Shown here: piece after piece, positions 1 to 12,029 of the stretch
Position numbering within the stretch: position 1 is the first letter of the stretch
How the letters are laid out: every line of letters begins with the position of its first letter
Assembly (NCBI GenBank): GCA_963281155.1
Contig: CAUJLY010000003.1
Location: forward strand, 372,001-436,000
Origin: Rhabditophanes sp. KR3021
Lineage: Eukaryota > Nematoda > Chromadorea > Rhabditida > Alloionematidae
Length of the DNA: 64,000 bases
Reading direction: 5' to 3'
The notes under the pieces: generated by a model
Databases searched by the model: none
What the model was told of the DNA's origin: nothing
Seen by the model: the letters and a program-made list of their open reading frames with translations, nothing else
Position numbers and translations under genes: made by a program

Positions 1-1
1 A

Positions 2-371
2 TTGACTGAGTTGGCTAGAAAGGCTCAGAATCATTTCAAAGAGGTCGTTGAGGATGAAGTGGAAAGAAGGATGGGTGAAAGTCAAAGGTTAACGACTCAA
101 CAAAGGCTCCAAAGAATAGATAGTTTTTTGATTGAAACGACTGTTGAAAAGTTGCAAAAGGTATGTCTGCACTTTTCTAAGGCATTTATTAATTTTTTAG
201 CAAACTGTCCAAAGCCGTGACGAAATGAGCTGGGAAATGGAACAGCTAAAGAGTCAAAACGTTTCTCTTAAAAAGGATAATCGCGAAATGAAGGCTCAAT
301 TGATGAGATTCGAAGGTCGCGTCGAAGCCTTGGAAAGAAAATTTAAAACGGTAGCGAGACTTTTGCAATAG
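2..371 (+). CDS. C-terminal part of a coiled-coil protein (5' end outside window)
   Basis: Two exons (2-160 and 201-371) join in frame across a 40-base intron with a GTATGT donor and a TTTTAG acceptor, and end at TAG 369-371. The reading frame is open to the window edge, so the start lies upstream. The visible 109 or so residues are rich in E, K, Q and R, with heptad-like spacing of L, M and V throughout, as expected for a long alpha-helical coiled coil. No catalytic motif is visible. The family is not recognised; a structural or scaffold role would be a guess. Confidence 0.75.
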
Positions 372-428
372 ATGTGTTAATTATTTATTTGTTTTTGACA
401 AAATTGTATTTTTATGTATTGCCTCGAC

Positions 429-434
429 AATAAA
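429..434 (+). terminator. polyadenylation signal AATAAA
   Basis: AATAAA lies 57 bases past the stop codon of the coiled-coil gene, the usual distance for a 3' end signal. Confidence 0.6.
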
Positions 435-690
435 AGATTGTATCTAGATGGTAATAGTCATAAAGAGATATTTATTCATGCTATCGATATTTAAATGCAT
501 TCAAAAAGTAAGCGACATTCGAAAAAGTACCTTTACTCATAACGATAAACCTTTCTTGACATTTGATTGTTGAATGAATCATTTGACGGGCCTTATCAAT
601 TCTTATATAAAATATGGTTGTTGGCGATGGTTTGAGCAAAGACGTTTTTTGACAAGTAGAAGTCTTGTTCTTTTTGTATTTTTTCTAATA

Positions 691-3228
691 ATGAGCTATA
701 GCCGACCATTTATTAATAAAGATCCTTCTAATGCCTCCTGTGATTTGCGGAACAAAATTATGCAAATGAATCACAAGCCCTTTAGAGAATTCGGTGATGA
801 ATATAGTGATATCCCCAACCCAATAGAACAAAAATCTTCCGTCTCTTACAAAACAACCAGATTCGACAATGGCAAAGGAATGATCCAAACTACTACTAAT
901 TATACAAGCAAAACAATCACCAGAGACCAAATAAAAACGATTAGTTACGGTGATTCATCTTCCCCTCACCAAATAAATGATGTTTACCACCGAAAGGTAC
1001 AAAGCAATAATTATGGAAACAATAGTCCTTATTCAGCATGTTACACCCAACCATATTTCGATAACCGTCCACCATCTAATATAAATAACAACGTATCACC
1101 TGCATATAGCAATCCATTTTTTGTGTCATCAACCCATGACACTATAATGCCTTTGTATTCACCAAGACCTATTATTAACAACAACAAAGTGACGACAGTA
1201 GATTCTATTGATAGAACTTTACATGAGGTCGGAATTACACTCAGATCTGATCGGTTGCAGGCATTTTTGGATTTAGAAGCGGAAAGTAAAGATTCTGACT
1301 ATTCATCTTCTTACTCATCTTCTATTTACACACCATTTTCTAAGAATCCTGTGAAGAAGGTCGATCTTAGTCAGGTAAAAAGTACCCCCTATATCAACAA
1401 TAATGCAGCCTTACCACCTATTCCTCCCAAAGACAAATTTCAAAGAAGATTGTCTATAGAAAGAAGAAACAGCAATACAAGTAATAGTAGCATTTTTGGG
1501 TCCCCTCCAGCTATGAAATTAATTAACAATTTTGAGAAGGAAATTCATTATCCTAATGTTGAGGTCAAAAAAGAAATGAATTATCCCAAAGTTGAGATCA
1601 AAAATGAAGTCAAAAAAGAAATGAAATATCCCAAAGTTGAGGTCAAAAATGAAGTCAAAAAAGAAATGAAATATCCCAAAGTTGAGGTCAAAAATGAAGT
1701 CAAAAAAGAAATGAATTATCCCAAAGTTGAAGTCAAAAAAGAAGTTTATTATGGGAAGGTTGACCACAAACAAGAAACTCGAAGAGAGGAACCACCAATT
1801 AGGTTCATTAGGCCAGGTCCTACCTTTAAAGTCAAACCTATTGAAATCCCCCCACCACCTATTATTAAATCCATCGATGCTTCATTTTACAAGGATAAAT
1901 TAATTGAAAGGGAAATTAAAGATGAAGTATATTCGGTAAGTGTTGAATGGTTTATTGTAATTAATTTGAAATAATTTAGATTCCTTTAAATGGTTATGAA
2001 GAATCAAATGATGGAAGTATTTATTCTGAGCCAACCTCATTCGGGCAACACAATAATGATAATTCTTTTCCACACCCAGTCAGTTATACTAATTCAGTGA
2101 GATCATCTTTTGAGAGCCTTAATTCGGTGGGAACTTTTAAAGATGAAAAAGATTTGAGCACTAATTGTGTGGAAGCATTTAAAGGTGAAAAAGACACCAG
2201 CCCTAATACTGGGGAAACATTTAGAGGTGAAAAAGAATTTGCAAAAGTAGTAGACAACGAAGATAGAAATTCTTTCAAAGTTACAGACGATGATGAAAGC
2301 ATCTCCCTAACTTTCCCAAAAAACAAGAAAGAAATTGAAAGAAGCGACGAATCCATTTCCCTAACCTTCCCAAAAACCAATAAGGAAATTAATCCAAAGG
2401 ATGAAGAAATCATTTATCCAGCAAAATTCGTTTTAACCAAATCTTTATCCGTAAGCTTTCCCTTTCATGAAATAAATACTTATTATCTAGGCCTCATCCA
2501 TATCAAGTGACGACTCTATTGCTGATAACAAACCCATCCATTCCATTAAACAAATAGATGAAATCGGGCCTAAGGAAGGCATTATTCATAGTGGAAAGCA
2601 CAATATCGCAACTGAAATGAGCAAACAAATTCCTCCACCACCTCCACCTATTTCGAAGAAAAATAAGGCCGTTAATGGTTGTGAAAAGGTTAGTTTTGAT
2701 TTAGTTGTTTATTTATAAACATCTGTTTAGGTTGCACAAATGAATAGTGATTTGAAAATAAATTTATTGGAAGAAATTAAGAAAGTTGGAGGAAATTTCG
2801 GTACCTTAAAGAAAGTTCCTAAACCAGAGAAAAAAATGGGTGTTGAATTGGGGCATTTAGTTGAAAGAATAAATTTCGATACAATTTCAAATGCGTCGTT
2901 TGATTCGAATGATGAAAGTTCTATTACTAATTTTACTATTAATAATAATAGACCGAAATTTGCACCTCCACCACCTCCTCCAATGATTCATCACAAAAAA
3001 GACAATCATCCTAATGATAAAGGACCAGCTGATTTATTCGCAGCCATCAGAAATTTCCAACCAACAAAGTTAAAAAAGAGTGAAGTAAAGTGCGTTGAAA
3101 AGGAACCAAGAATGGAAAATAAAAAAAGTTCACTTCAATCAAAATTACCACCACCTCCACACAACAATGACTTAATTTCAGCAATTCAAAACTTTGGTGG
3201 GCGAGATCGTCTTAAAAAAGTTTCTTAA
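691..3228 (+). CDS. WH2-repeat, proline-rich actin-binding protein (Cordon-bleu-like candidate)
   Basis: Four exons (691-1935, 1980-2450, 2491-2688, 2731-3228) join in frame through three introns of 40-44 bases, giving 803 residues. ATG 691 is chosen because the frame upstream encodes an unlikely hydrophobic stretch just before it; an ATG at 574 is also in frame. The C-terminal exon holds three WH2-like actin-monomer motifs near residues 645-668, 737-757 and 784-803; the last two share an AI[RQ]NF core followed by LKK. Polyproline runs precede the last two motifs. The middle has a 15-residue tandem repeat, and the first two thirds look disordered. This layout fits actin nucleators of the Cobl type; leiomodin-like or other WH2 proteins remain possible. 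Confidence 0.72.
1545..1750 (+). repeat. 45-base in-frame tandem repeat inside the WH2 gene
   Basis: A 45-base unit recurs about four times, encoding 15-residue copies built around YPKVEVKNEVKKEM. The central copies are nearly identical at DNA level, which suggests recent expansion; outer copies are shorter or diverged. The charged repeat is probably a flexible or helical spacer. Confidence 0.85.
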
Positions 3229-3800
3229 TAGACAAATTTTTTTGATTTAAATAAAGCTCTAAATGTTTTACATTCTTTAAAGAAGTGACATCGTCCATAA
3301 GCATGTCGTTGTCATCAGAAATAACTTGAATATCCACAAAATCATTTTCGATCCTTTTAGATTTTAATGCCTTTCCACAACCCCACTTGTTTCGTTTTCC
3401 TTTTTGGTCAAAAGATTCTTGTTTCTTTCCAATTCTTTTTCAAGAGCTTTCAATTGAGAGATAAGATTGTTGTTCCCACGCGTTAACTTGGTCTTTGCAT
3501 TCTTGATCTCCTTCAACTCAGCTTCAGAAAACAATCTTAATTTCCTATAAGATTAATTAAGACTGATAAAATAATAAAACATACCTTCTTAAATCACCAT
3601 TATCGTTCCCAATTGATCCATCATAGTTTGGTTCTTTCTCCGAATAGTCATCAAGTTTAGCTATGATACGCATCTTAAAATCTTCATTCCGTTTCTTAAT
3701 ACACGAAACATTGTTTGCTCCTTTCTCCGAATCGAAACCAAACAGCCTAACAACTTCATCCATTGTTACAACAGATGCATCATATTTAGGATGCTTCCCA
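3212..3800 (-). pseudogene. 3' portion of a frame-broken gene: charged coiled-coil-like protein
   Basis: Reading leftward, an exon starts after an acceptor near 3800 and runs through an in-frame ATG at 3763, then a 40-base intron at about 3545-3584 (GTATGT...TTATAG). The continuation is a K/E/L-rich helix. Near 3440 the coding signal jumps by one base: the first frame stops at about 3365, while another frame continues as a basic K/R/W/C stretch and acidic tail to a TAA at 3212-3214. The jump sits beside a run of five A. This is either a pseudogene or a real gene with a one-base sequence error. The C-terminal frame overlaps the 3' end of the WH2 gene by 17 bases. Family not recognised. Confidence 0.45.
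3249..3254 (+). terminator. polyadenylation signal AATAAA of the WH2 gene
   Basis: AATAAA about 20 bases after the TAA at 3226-3228. On the other strand these bases fall inside the apparent C-terminal frame of the opposing broken gene. Confidence 0.55.
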
Positions 3801-4044
3801 ATGAGCTAATTTTATAGTTTGAACGATTTTATACGACAACATAATTAAAATTAAGGAATCACAGTGAAATAAGAAAGAAGTTTGATAAAATGACGACATC
3901 CATAAATACTACAATACAAGCACAATTATTTATATACAATTATTCAAACATAATTATCCAAACGTAATCACCAAAACATAATCTTTCAACACACGATTAT
4001 TTAGATAAAATCATTAAAACAACATCTAAAAACTTTTTAATAAT

Positions 4045-4700
4045 ATTAATCCATCAACTTCTCATCTCAAAAGGCTTCGCATTTGTATGCACATTAAAGT
4101 CAGTCCATCCAACATACCGTTCCTCGTACCAATCTCCCCTCCGAACACCGACCATATAAATACCCCCACCAATACTCCGCACTACTCTCACTAGGCCTTT
4201 TCAAGATACGACAATCACACAAAGGTTGTTGTTCCAAGGGAATACAATTAAGACCAACCTTCATGCCCACTTTAAATTTCTTAATCTGTAGATTTCGGAA
4301 TAAGGACGTCCAAGTACCTTCTGCACTCCTTCAGTGAATATTATTTTGAGAATTTGGGGAGCAGTATTGTTGGTGAAGACGTGTGCTGGATAAATACGAT
4401 TGTACCATTTGACCATCACTCTAGCTCCTGCTTGGATCAGACTAGTGTCTCGGTCCATGTCGAGTTTAAGCTGTTCACTCGAAGTTAGTTCTAGCTTTTC
4501 TTTCCAAATTAGTCTCTTCTTTTTGGGGCTTTTGACAGATACCTTGGGTGGGTGGTCATTTTTCTTTTTTGTGTGTCCATCGAAAGGCACTTCTAAAATA
4601 ATGTAATTGATAAATGTAATAAAATTAACTTCCTCCTACATCCTTCATCAAAGACATTGAAGAATGGGCCTGCTCGCTTTGGTTTGCGTCCTTACACATA
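4045..4700 (-). pseudogene. Tudor/chromo-like barrel plus AT-hook-like segment, broken by frameshifts
   Basis: On the minus strand an exon near 4690-4625 encodes in one frame an AT-hook-like GRKPKRAGP and a basic stretch. After a 37-base intron, the frame at 4590-4261 gives a lysine-rich nuclear-type region and then a beta-rich segment with AGARVMVKWYNRIYPAHVF, which resembles the start of Tudor or chromo-barrel domains. Further coding-looking peptides (MKVGLNCIPLEQ, RRGDWYEERYVGWTDF) follow in two other frames down to about 4049. Each switch needs a one-base change; no convincing introns bridge them, although a 32-base one is conceivable at the first switch. Likely a chromatin-reader gene, now broken or mis-sequenced; it may be the 5' half of the locus at 3212-3800. 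Confidence 0.45.
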
Positions 4701-4888
4701 TTAAAAAATGAATATAGCCTAAATGTAACTAACACCCCAGTTGATTGGCACTTCAATACACCACCAACTAAAAACAACTCTATTAAAATAAACTCCCTTT
4801 AAATACCACCCAAATCTACATAATATAAATAAACGTGGCCAAAGACATTGATTATAAAAAAGATAATTTATGATCCTCATGGCAACAA

Positions 4889-6655
4889 CTACAAATGAAT
4901 CGGACTATAAAAGAGATGTTTTTTTGAATTATTGTGTTTACTTCCTTTGGGAGAATAAAGTTTTTTTATTTGCTTGTTGGATATCACCGTTAGAATAGAT
5001 ACATTTGGAGGTAGGAAGTGGATGGTGGCGGGGAAGGATGAGAAGAAGGAGTGTGTCATGGCTGATTGAGCTGACATTCGGAGGTCTGGGTTCAGTTGGA
5101 GGAGGTGGTTCAGTAAGAGGATGCCGTCCAGAATTTTGGGGTATTCTCGGCTGACTTCGTTCCACTCCTTGACGGTGTGGAATTTTTTGGGGTGTTTGTG
5201 GAAGTCGGGCAGGTTGACGGCTTCTGGGTAGTTGGAATCTGTTATGCTACCTCGGATTTGGAAGATCTTTTCTAGTTGGTCGGTGGTGCCGGATACTCCC
5301 GGAAATAAAGGACGGCCCATTGTCATTTCGGCCATTATACACCCAACTCCCCTACAAAATTTGGTAAGTTATTTGATAAAAAGAGCAGTTAGTGTTGTCT
5401 TAATTAATTACTTACCACATGTCTAAAGAAGATGAATAATTGGTCGAACCAAGCAGTACATCCGGAGGCCTGTACCAAAGTGTAACGACCTCATTAGAAA
5501 AAGTACGCGATGGGACACTTTTTGCCCTTGCCAAACCAAAATCAGCAAGTTTTAATTCCCCCGAATCATCAATCAACAAATTCTGTGGCTTCAGATCTCT
5601 GTGCAAAATTCGGCGTTGATGACAGAAAGCTAGTCCTCTTAACAATTGAAACATAAACAACCTGACCATATCAATATCCAAGCCCCTTTTATAAAATTCC
5701 AAATATTTAGAAAGATCCGTTGCCATATATTCAAAAGCCAAAATAAGAAAGTCTGCTTGATGAATAATTTGATATAAGTGAACAATATTAGCATGAGACA
5801 ATTCCCTAAGAAGACTAGCTTCGCGAATAGCCGTAAATGGAAGACCTTCTAGTTGTTGAAGCTGAATTTCCTTTAAAGCTACGATGCGATTATTTAATCT
5901 GTCATATGATTTGTACACGATAGCATAACTGCCTTCTCCAAGTTTATCCATCTTAGTGTAGATAGAGTTTAGGGGAGTTGTAGAGGCATCGTGTAAGGAA
6001 ACTTTTCGACTAACTAAATCACTGCGCGAAGCACTTCTTTTAGCTGAACCGATTTTGGAGAAGCTTTTTATACTTGGATGTGGTGGGGAGTTGGATGAGG
6101 TTGGTGGGATTCTGGTTAGATCTTTAAATATAGTGGCACTGCTTTTAGATCTAGTAGGCTTAGGATTGCTGAAGTAAACCATTTTTTCGTGTTTGTGGCC
6201 TGTCGTAGTGGCTAGATCATTATGCCAAGACGAGCACATTGCCATCCCAATCGGCAGCGAAGAAGAGGAAGAAGGCTCCAATGGGTGATAAGTCTTGCTA
6301 TCCTTCCTTTTATTTTTGTCGCCACTTTTCTTGGACTTAAGGAAAGATGAAAATAAATGAGTTCCTTTTTTCACCGATTTCTCCTTTACTTTTTCTTCCT
6401 GTTTAAAGTGGAAGCTATTATTGTTGTTGCCACTTACATTAATCTTATGTAAATTCTCATTACTCTTTGAATTTCGGACAACTTTTAAATTTTTTTGATT
6501 TAATGCCGTGAGGGAGTGAGATGATCGAAGCTCACTTGTTTTATTATCAACATTTGATAATAAGTTGTCTGGAAAATAATAACAAAAGATACATATATTT
6601 AAGATTGAAATGACTTACTAAACTGATTCGATAGTTTGTTCCATATATTAGTCAT
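4889..6655 (-). CDS. CDK14: PFTAIRE cyclin-dependent kinase (CDK14/15-like)
   Basis: Three exons (6655-6619, 6568-5416, 5351-4889) join in frame through introns of 50 and 64 bases, giving 550 residues. The kinase domain spans roughly residues 220-510: glycine loop [13 protein letters not shown] lysine at about 245, the diagnostic PFTAIRE helix at about 256-262, HRDLKPQN with catalytic Asp at about 337, and DFG at about 355-357. These residues are intact, so an active Ser/Thr kinase is expected. PFTAIRE kinases pair with cyclin Y or D-type cyclins, often at the plasma membrane. The roughly 215-residue N-terminal extension is Ser/Lys-rich. A 39-base GTAAGT...CAG segment within exon 2, near 6398-6436, could be an optional in-frame intron. 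Confidence 0.93.
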
Positions 6656-6659
6656 TTTT

Positions 6660-8220
6660 ACAATAAAAGTTGAAGATGTTGATAAAAATAATAAATACAA
6701 TTAAATAGACTCTTTTTAATAGAAAAATATCTAAAAAACAAAAAATAAAAAGCGACACAAACACAAGCAAATTTGTTGTTGCTTATTTATAAATTAAAAA
6801 TGACACACACTTCTAATAATAATAAGTTTAAAGAAAAAGCGATACAGTGGTATCAACAATAAGAACCTTTCCAATTAAAAGAGTCACCCTCGCTTTAGTA
6901 TCAGTTTGAGTATTTATTAAGAGATATCCTCCATTTTTTGATTGGTCTTTACTCTAACATACTATTAGTAGTGGGCCTGTGTCTGTTAACAAGTTAAATT
7001 CAGATAAAGGTTTTATGTGATATCGTTGATGATGAGGAATATATACACACACATTCAATCGGCTAATGCCGTTTTTATTTTTTTTTAAACATATACGCCT
7101 GTCCTATTCAAATTATACTAAATTTATATTAAACACAAAAAATGGGTTCATCAAAGGCGAGTTACAAGTTAACGGCTACTACATCATTTTATTTAATAAA
7201 TTCTTTTGATGTTGCTTAAAGATGTGTGTGACTTTATTTAAATGGTAAACCAACAATATCTTTCCCAAACATGTCCTACTTCAGTATTGGCGATAAAATT
7301 AACTTTTGCTAAACTTAGATATTAGAGTGTGATAGGCTCTCCTTTTGAATCTAAATAAAATATATGCTATACATATGAACTCCGTTCATAATACTAGTAA
7401 AGAATGGAGTTAATTCCTGGCAGAAGCTTATTTAATACTTAACATTCGCCAAAAAATACAATCTTCTCGATTATAATATTCAGATATATTTATATGTATT
7501 ATGCTTAATCCAAACAAAAATAAATGAACCCACAATATGGCCCATTCCATCCCATCAACACACATCTTTATGGGCCTAGCTAATAAAGGAGATGCATTTT
7601 TAATTAAACTAAACGATGCTTAGACCAATTTTATCTTTCAATAGCTTAAATTATAATACATATCATTTATTTGGGAAAAAATTACATCCAATAACACCTC
7701 CTTTTTGACAAAAAAAGAATTAGAAACGGGTGTGCATTACACAATCTATTTATGATATTGAAGAAAAAAGGAGATAATAAATAACAATTCATCATCATCA
7801 TTATTCATTGAATTTATATACATAAAATAAATGAATCTATAAATTAGCAACTAAAAAGTAACTAATATTAAACTTTACCAACTACTTTGTGATGTTCAAT
7901 AGATGTATCAGGATATTTCGCATTCAAACAACTTAATTACCATGGCAAGGGGCGCGATGGTTTCATATACATACGACATTTTCATTAATGATGCAGTCGA
8001 ATACATAATATTGTAGGAGGCATATTTAGATCTGACTTATCTATAAATGTAGTCCTTTTTTAGTAAATCACCTAAAAAAGGTTAAAAGGGTAGTAGGGAT
8101 GTTATGTATACTTTTATTCTATAGAAAATTCAAACGAAGCATATCAAAATGTCAATAAATAATTTGTCAAGAAAAGTTATTTTATTATTATTAAAGCCAC
8201 CCAATTCTTTTTTACATCAA
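6660..8220. other. intergenic, no gene seen
   Basis: AT-rich DNA between two genes transcribed leftward. No long ORF or splice-consistent coding run was found on either strand. It should hold the kinase promoter on the right of 6655 and the 3' flank of the ZO-1 gene. Confidence 0.5.
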
Positions 8221-8223
8221 AAA

Positions 8224-11200
8224 TTAGAAGCGAGTCAGGGCAACGGAAACATACTTGCTTTCATTTGTTCCGTCTTTGACGTCGATGTTTTTCCAGTTGT
8301 CACCGGAACTCGATTTTAGGACAAAGTAATTATTTATGGCTTCAATGGTTGAGTCTGTTGATGGGTTTCGTGGTAGTCGGAGTTCGAGTGGTCGTAGGAA
8401 TGTCGTGCCGGCAGGGCCGCACATTACCAGCGGAGACAAAAGCTTTTCTTTTTCATGATTGAGGGGAGGATTTGAGAGGGAGTCTTTGCAGATTTTGACG
8501 TAGATTTCTTGGTGTTTGTCCTTGGGGACGGCACATTCGGGCACAATTAATTGGACTCCTGATTCTGGGCAAATCAACTTCCCACCTGTGTGGTCCATCA
8601 CTCCTGAGACATGTTCAATCACAGTAGGTTCATTGGGTGGAACATTGTTATTTTTTTTGTTGGAAATAGGGTGATCTACGGAGGAGGTTGAACTTTTGTC
8701 GGTGCTTTCGCTGTCTCCAGACTTGTTTCCATTGTCTTGGTGGTGTTGTTTGAAAGGGAGTGGAGATCGTGATCTGTCGATAGGTAATACTGGCAAGGGC
8801 TTGATGCTTTCTTTTAGGGGTGTATTCATGTAATCATTTGAATGTCTGTCTTTGTAAGTTTCTTGTAAAATTTGGTTTATATCGTACATTCCGGCACCTC
8901 GATTACTTGGTGCATTTCGATTCATTGAATTTGTGTATGTTTCTTGGTAACTTTTACCATTATGAATTCGGCGGGGTGGTTCTCGAGGAAGTGGCGTTAG
9001 AAAAGACTCCGTCATGGTTCGAGCAACGGGAGCCTTGTCTTTTCGCAACGAATCGTAATTAGATCGCATTTTGGTTTCATTTAAATCACTACACGTTGAC
9101 CCATAACCTCCATAAATAGTATAATCTGACGCTGCCCCATACTCACCCACCTCTTCACTCTCCGAGTCTTGATAACCATGCAACACTAACTCTTCCACAC
9201 CTTGAGCCGGCCTATGTTCAGGCATCCAAACAGACCTATCCTGCAAATGGATAATCAACTGTCTCAACGCCTCAAACCACCCATCCTCCTTCGTAGCATC
9301 CAAGGTGGCACTAAGCAAATGCCCATGTCTTTTCTTGAGCTTATTAGATTGCTCTATCAACTTCTTCGAACTAATATGAATGCCACCTGCCCTCTGGCGC
9401 AACTCCTTAACCCTCGACCTTGAATCTATATCAATCAAGATGACGATCGGCGCATACTGGGCAAGTGACAACTTCTCAACCGACTCCGGACTAATGTTCA
9501 AAACAGCGTGCTTGTTCTGCCCAATCAAACAGTCAATCGAAGACAGCCTTATTTGTTTGTCATCTTCAGTCCCTCCAAAGCAATAACTATAATTGGTCAA
9601 CAACAACTGACGACCTATATCGGCTAAAGGTCCAAATAGGATGATTGGTCTCATGAAGGGTGGCCTTCGGAGAGATACTCTTTCGTAGGCAGGCATTGCC
9701 CAGGCTTCGTTCGAGGCTTCCATTACTTCACCACTTGCGTGTTTAGCTTTTTTGGATTGGAGTTTTTTTCTGAATAAAGTACCGGCAAATGATTTGTATT
9801 CTACTTTTTCTTGCTTGGCAAGGATTTGGGCTTGGTTGGCATTTGGGATGATTCCGGTTCGATCTGTGGTGCGGTCGTTTCTTTTGTCTTCGTCAGTGGC
9901 AGAGTAAATTCTCGAGACCTGCCAATTTCCAATGGAACCCCCAAACAAAGTATCAGACACATGGAAAATATCTCCCACATCAAAGGACAACTCTTCCTTG
10001 TTATCCTTGCTCTTAATGTGTTGAAAATGGGTCCTGATATAAAAAGAATCTCCCATCTGGTTGAGTCTCGCATGCTCGAATTCCTGGGGCAAATACTCCA
10101 ACTGCGCTTTGACCTCCTCATTAATACTGAGCAAATAATTAACAGCCTGCTCCCTGGTCAATCCACCCATCGTGAAATTATTCACATTAACTATCTTATC
10201 TCCTACCCTCATTCCATGAATGGCAGCGGGGGAGCCTTCCTGTATGGCAGAAACCCACACCCCGACTTGATTGCCCTACAAATTAATTTATTACTAACCT
10301 AACACAACAAAATGATTACCCCAATCACACGGATTCCAAGATTATTTCCCGCCTTTCTAAAAACAACCATTCTTTTGTCACGACCTATGTAGGAGTGTGG
10401 CGGCAGGCCAGGAGAAGAACAATTAGATGTAGTAGGCATTGTCCCCATCAATTGACTTTCTTTTTGCTGCTCCCGAGATGGGAGCCATATTGAGAGGATG
10501 AGTACATGCTGTCTGTTGGATTGTAATTTTCGGAATCTTCTAGTTTTGGATGTTTTGGTTGGGTGAGGGAGTTGGGGAGTTGAGTGTTGGTTTGGAGTTG
10601 TTGTTCTGGGACAAAGTAGTTTTGCAACATTGGGGAGGGGGAGTGTCTGGGAGTTGCATTTACGGAGCCTAACCTTTCGTAGACTGTGGTTTGAGAAGGC
10701 CAACGAGAACCAGGAGCCCCGCGTTTGACGTCTCTCTGCACCACCAGACTCAGTTTTTCTTTGGATTTTTGGAGCCAGCGAGTGGCTTCTTCCAGTGAAA
10801 TATCTTCTAAGGACTGGCCATTGATGCGGAGGACTGAGTCGCCCTCTTTGAGGCCTGGGTCCTTTTCAGCTAGTTTAGGATTAGTTATTTGCTTGATGTA
10901 AAATTTACACCCCAACACTATCCCGAAATCGTCCTTCTTCCTACTCTTGGACAGGGTGAATTTAAGAGTCCGCTGCTCTAATTCAATCAACGGCAAGGGT
11001 ACTCTCCTCTTGACGATCTATCATCAAATTAATATCAAATAAAAAATAACTAGACATACCATCTTCAACTGATTGGATATCTTAATAATATTTACGGCCG
11101 ACAAATAATCAATGTCAATAAACGAAATTTTGTTAACAGATGTAATTCGATCGTTCACTCTAAATAAAAGTAAAAATAAATGTATCAAAACCACAACTTA

Positions 11201-12017
11201 CTGCAATAATCCAAAAGCAGGACCTTTTTCTACAACATCACTTACAACTATAGAGGAATCTCCTGAAACAAAATGTGGATTGTCACAACCGCCAGATATA
11301 GCTATACCAAATCCAAAGCTAGGATGCTGTAACAACAAAAGAGGCATTATATTTTTGACAAGTTTAAGGATAATTTATGTCATATGAAGGGTAAAGCTCA
11401 CTGGTGGTTTTACTTGACAAGTACTATCAATATAACTATACATACACCACTTCTAATATTTATACATTTGTATTAAGTTTGTAAGATTATGTTAATGGTG
11501 GCAACGTTTAGATAAAATTATTAAAACAAAAGACCCACAACTAAAAACAAAAATCCTCAAATGCAAAACATTCCCTTTTGCTTTTGATATAAAATTGTCA
11601 CGATCAGCTTTCTCGAGTCAAGTCATTTTTGAGGGAGAAGTTGTAGGGCAACACACAGGACAATGGTATGCATTGGCTGTACTACTTTGTTGATCTCTTT
11701 CTTTCTCAGACCAGGCATAATAAAGTGTGGTGGTAGGGCACATTAGATTTAAATGAAGGTACATAGTTTAAATGCCAAAAGGTGATACTGACAATCCATC
11801 TACTTCTTATCCAACTTACTTTTATTAAAGTTATTTCGAAGTGTTGCCAGCTGGCGTTGCATTCTTCACTGGATAACTAAAACAAAAGTATAGTAACAAA
11901 AGTGAAATTGGAGATTTGGAGGTGGTGGTAGGAAGGTGTCGGATAAAAACTTACGTAATCTTCACTTACTTGGGGGCCATATTGCAGATCTGCGTCTGGG
12001 TAAAATGAGTGAACCAT
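8224..12017 (-). CDS. zoo-1: ZO-1/ZOO-1 junction scaffold (3 PDZ, SH3, guanylate kinase-like, ZU5)
   Basis: Exons 12017-11970, 11876-11820, 11326-11202, 11159-11060, 11017-10320 and 10275-8224 give about 1,009 residues if a 50-base segment (10456-10505) is removed. Order: PDZ1 about 30-112 ([14 protein letters not shown]), PDZ2 about 112-205, PDZ3 about 310-395, SH3 about 402-465, GuK-like about 536-680 ([10 protein letters not shown], a non-canonical P-loop as in other MAGUKs), ZU5 about 887-985 at the C-terminus. This is the classic ZO-1 plan, linking claudin-like or adhesion proteins to actin at epithelial junctions. The start ATG at 12017-12015 gives a short [12 protein letters not shown] leader. 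Odd point: exon 5 changes frame between PDZ2 and PDZ3 near 10456-10505; the proposed intron has a poor acceptor, so a one-base error is equally possible. Confidence 0.93.
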
Positions 12018-12029
12018 TCTTTTTATTGA

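Noticed and set aside
1519..1773. Minus-strand ORF with FHFFFDFIFDLNFGI repeats
   Set aside because: Pure shadow of the 45-base tandem repeat in the WH2 gene.
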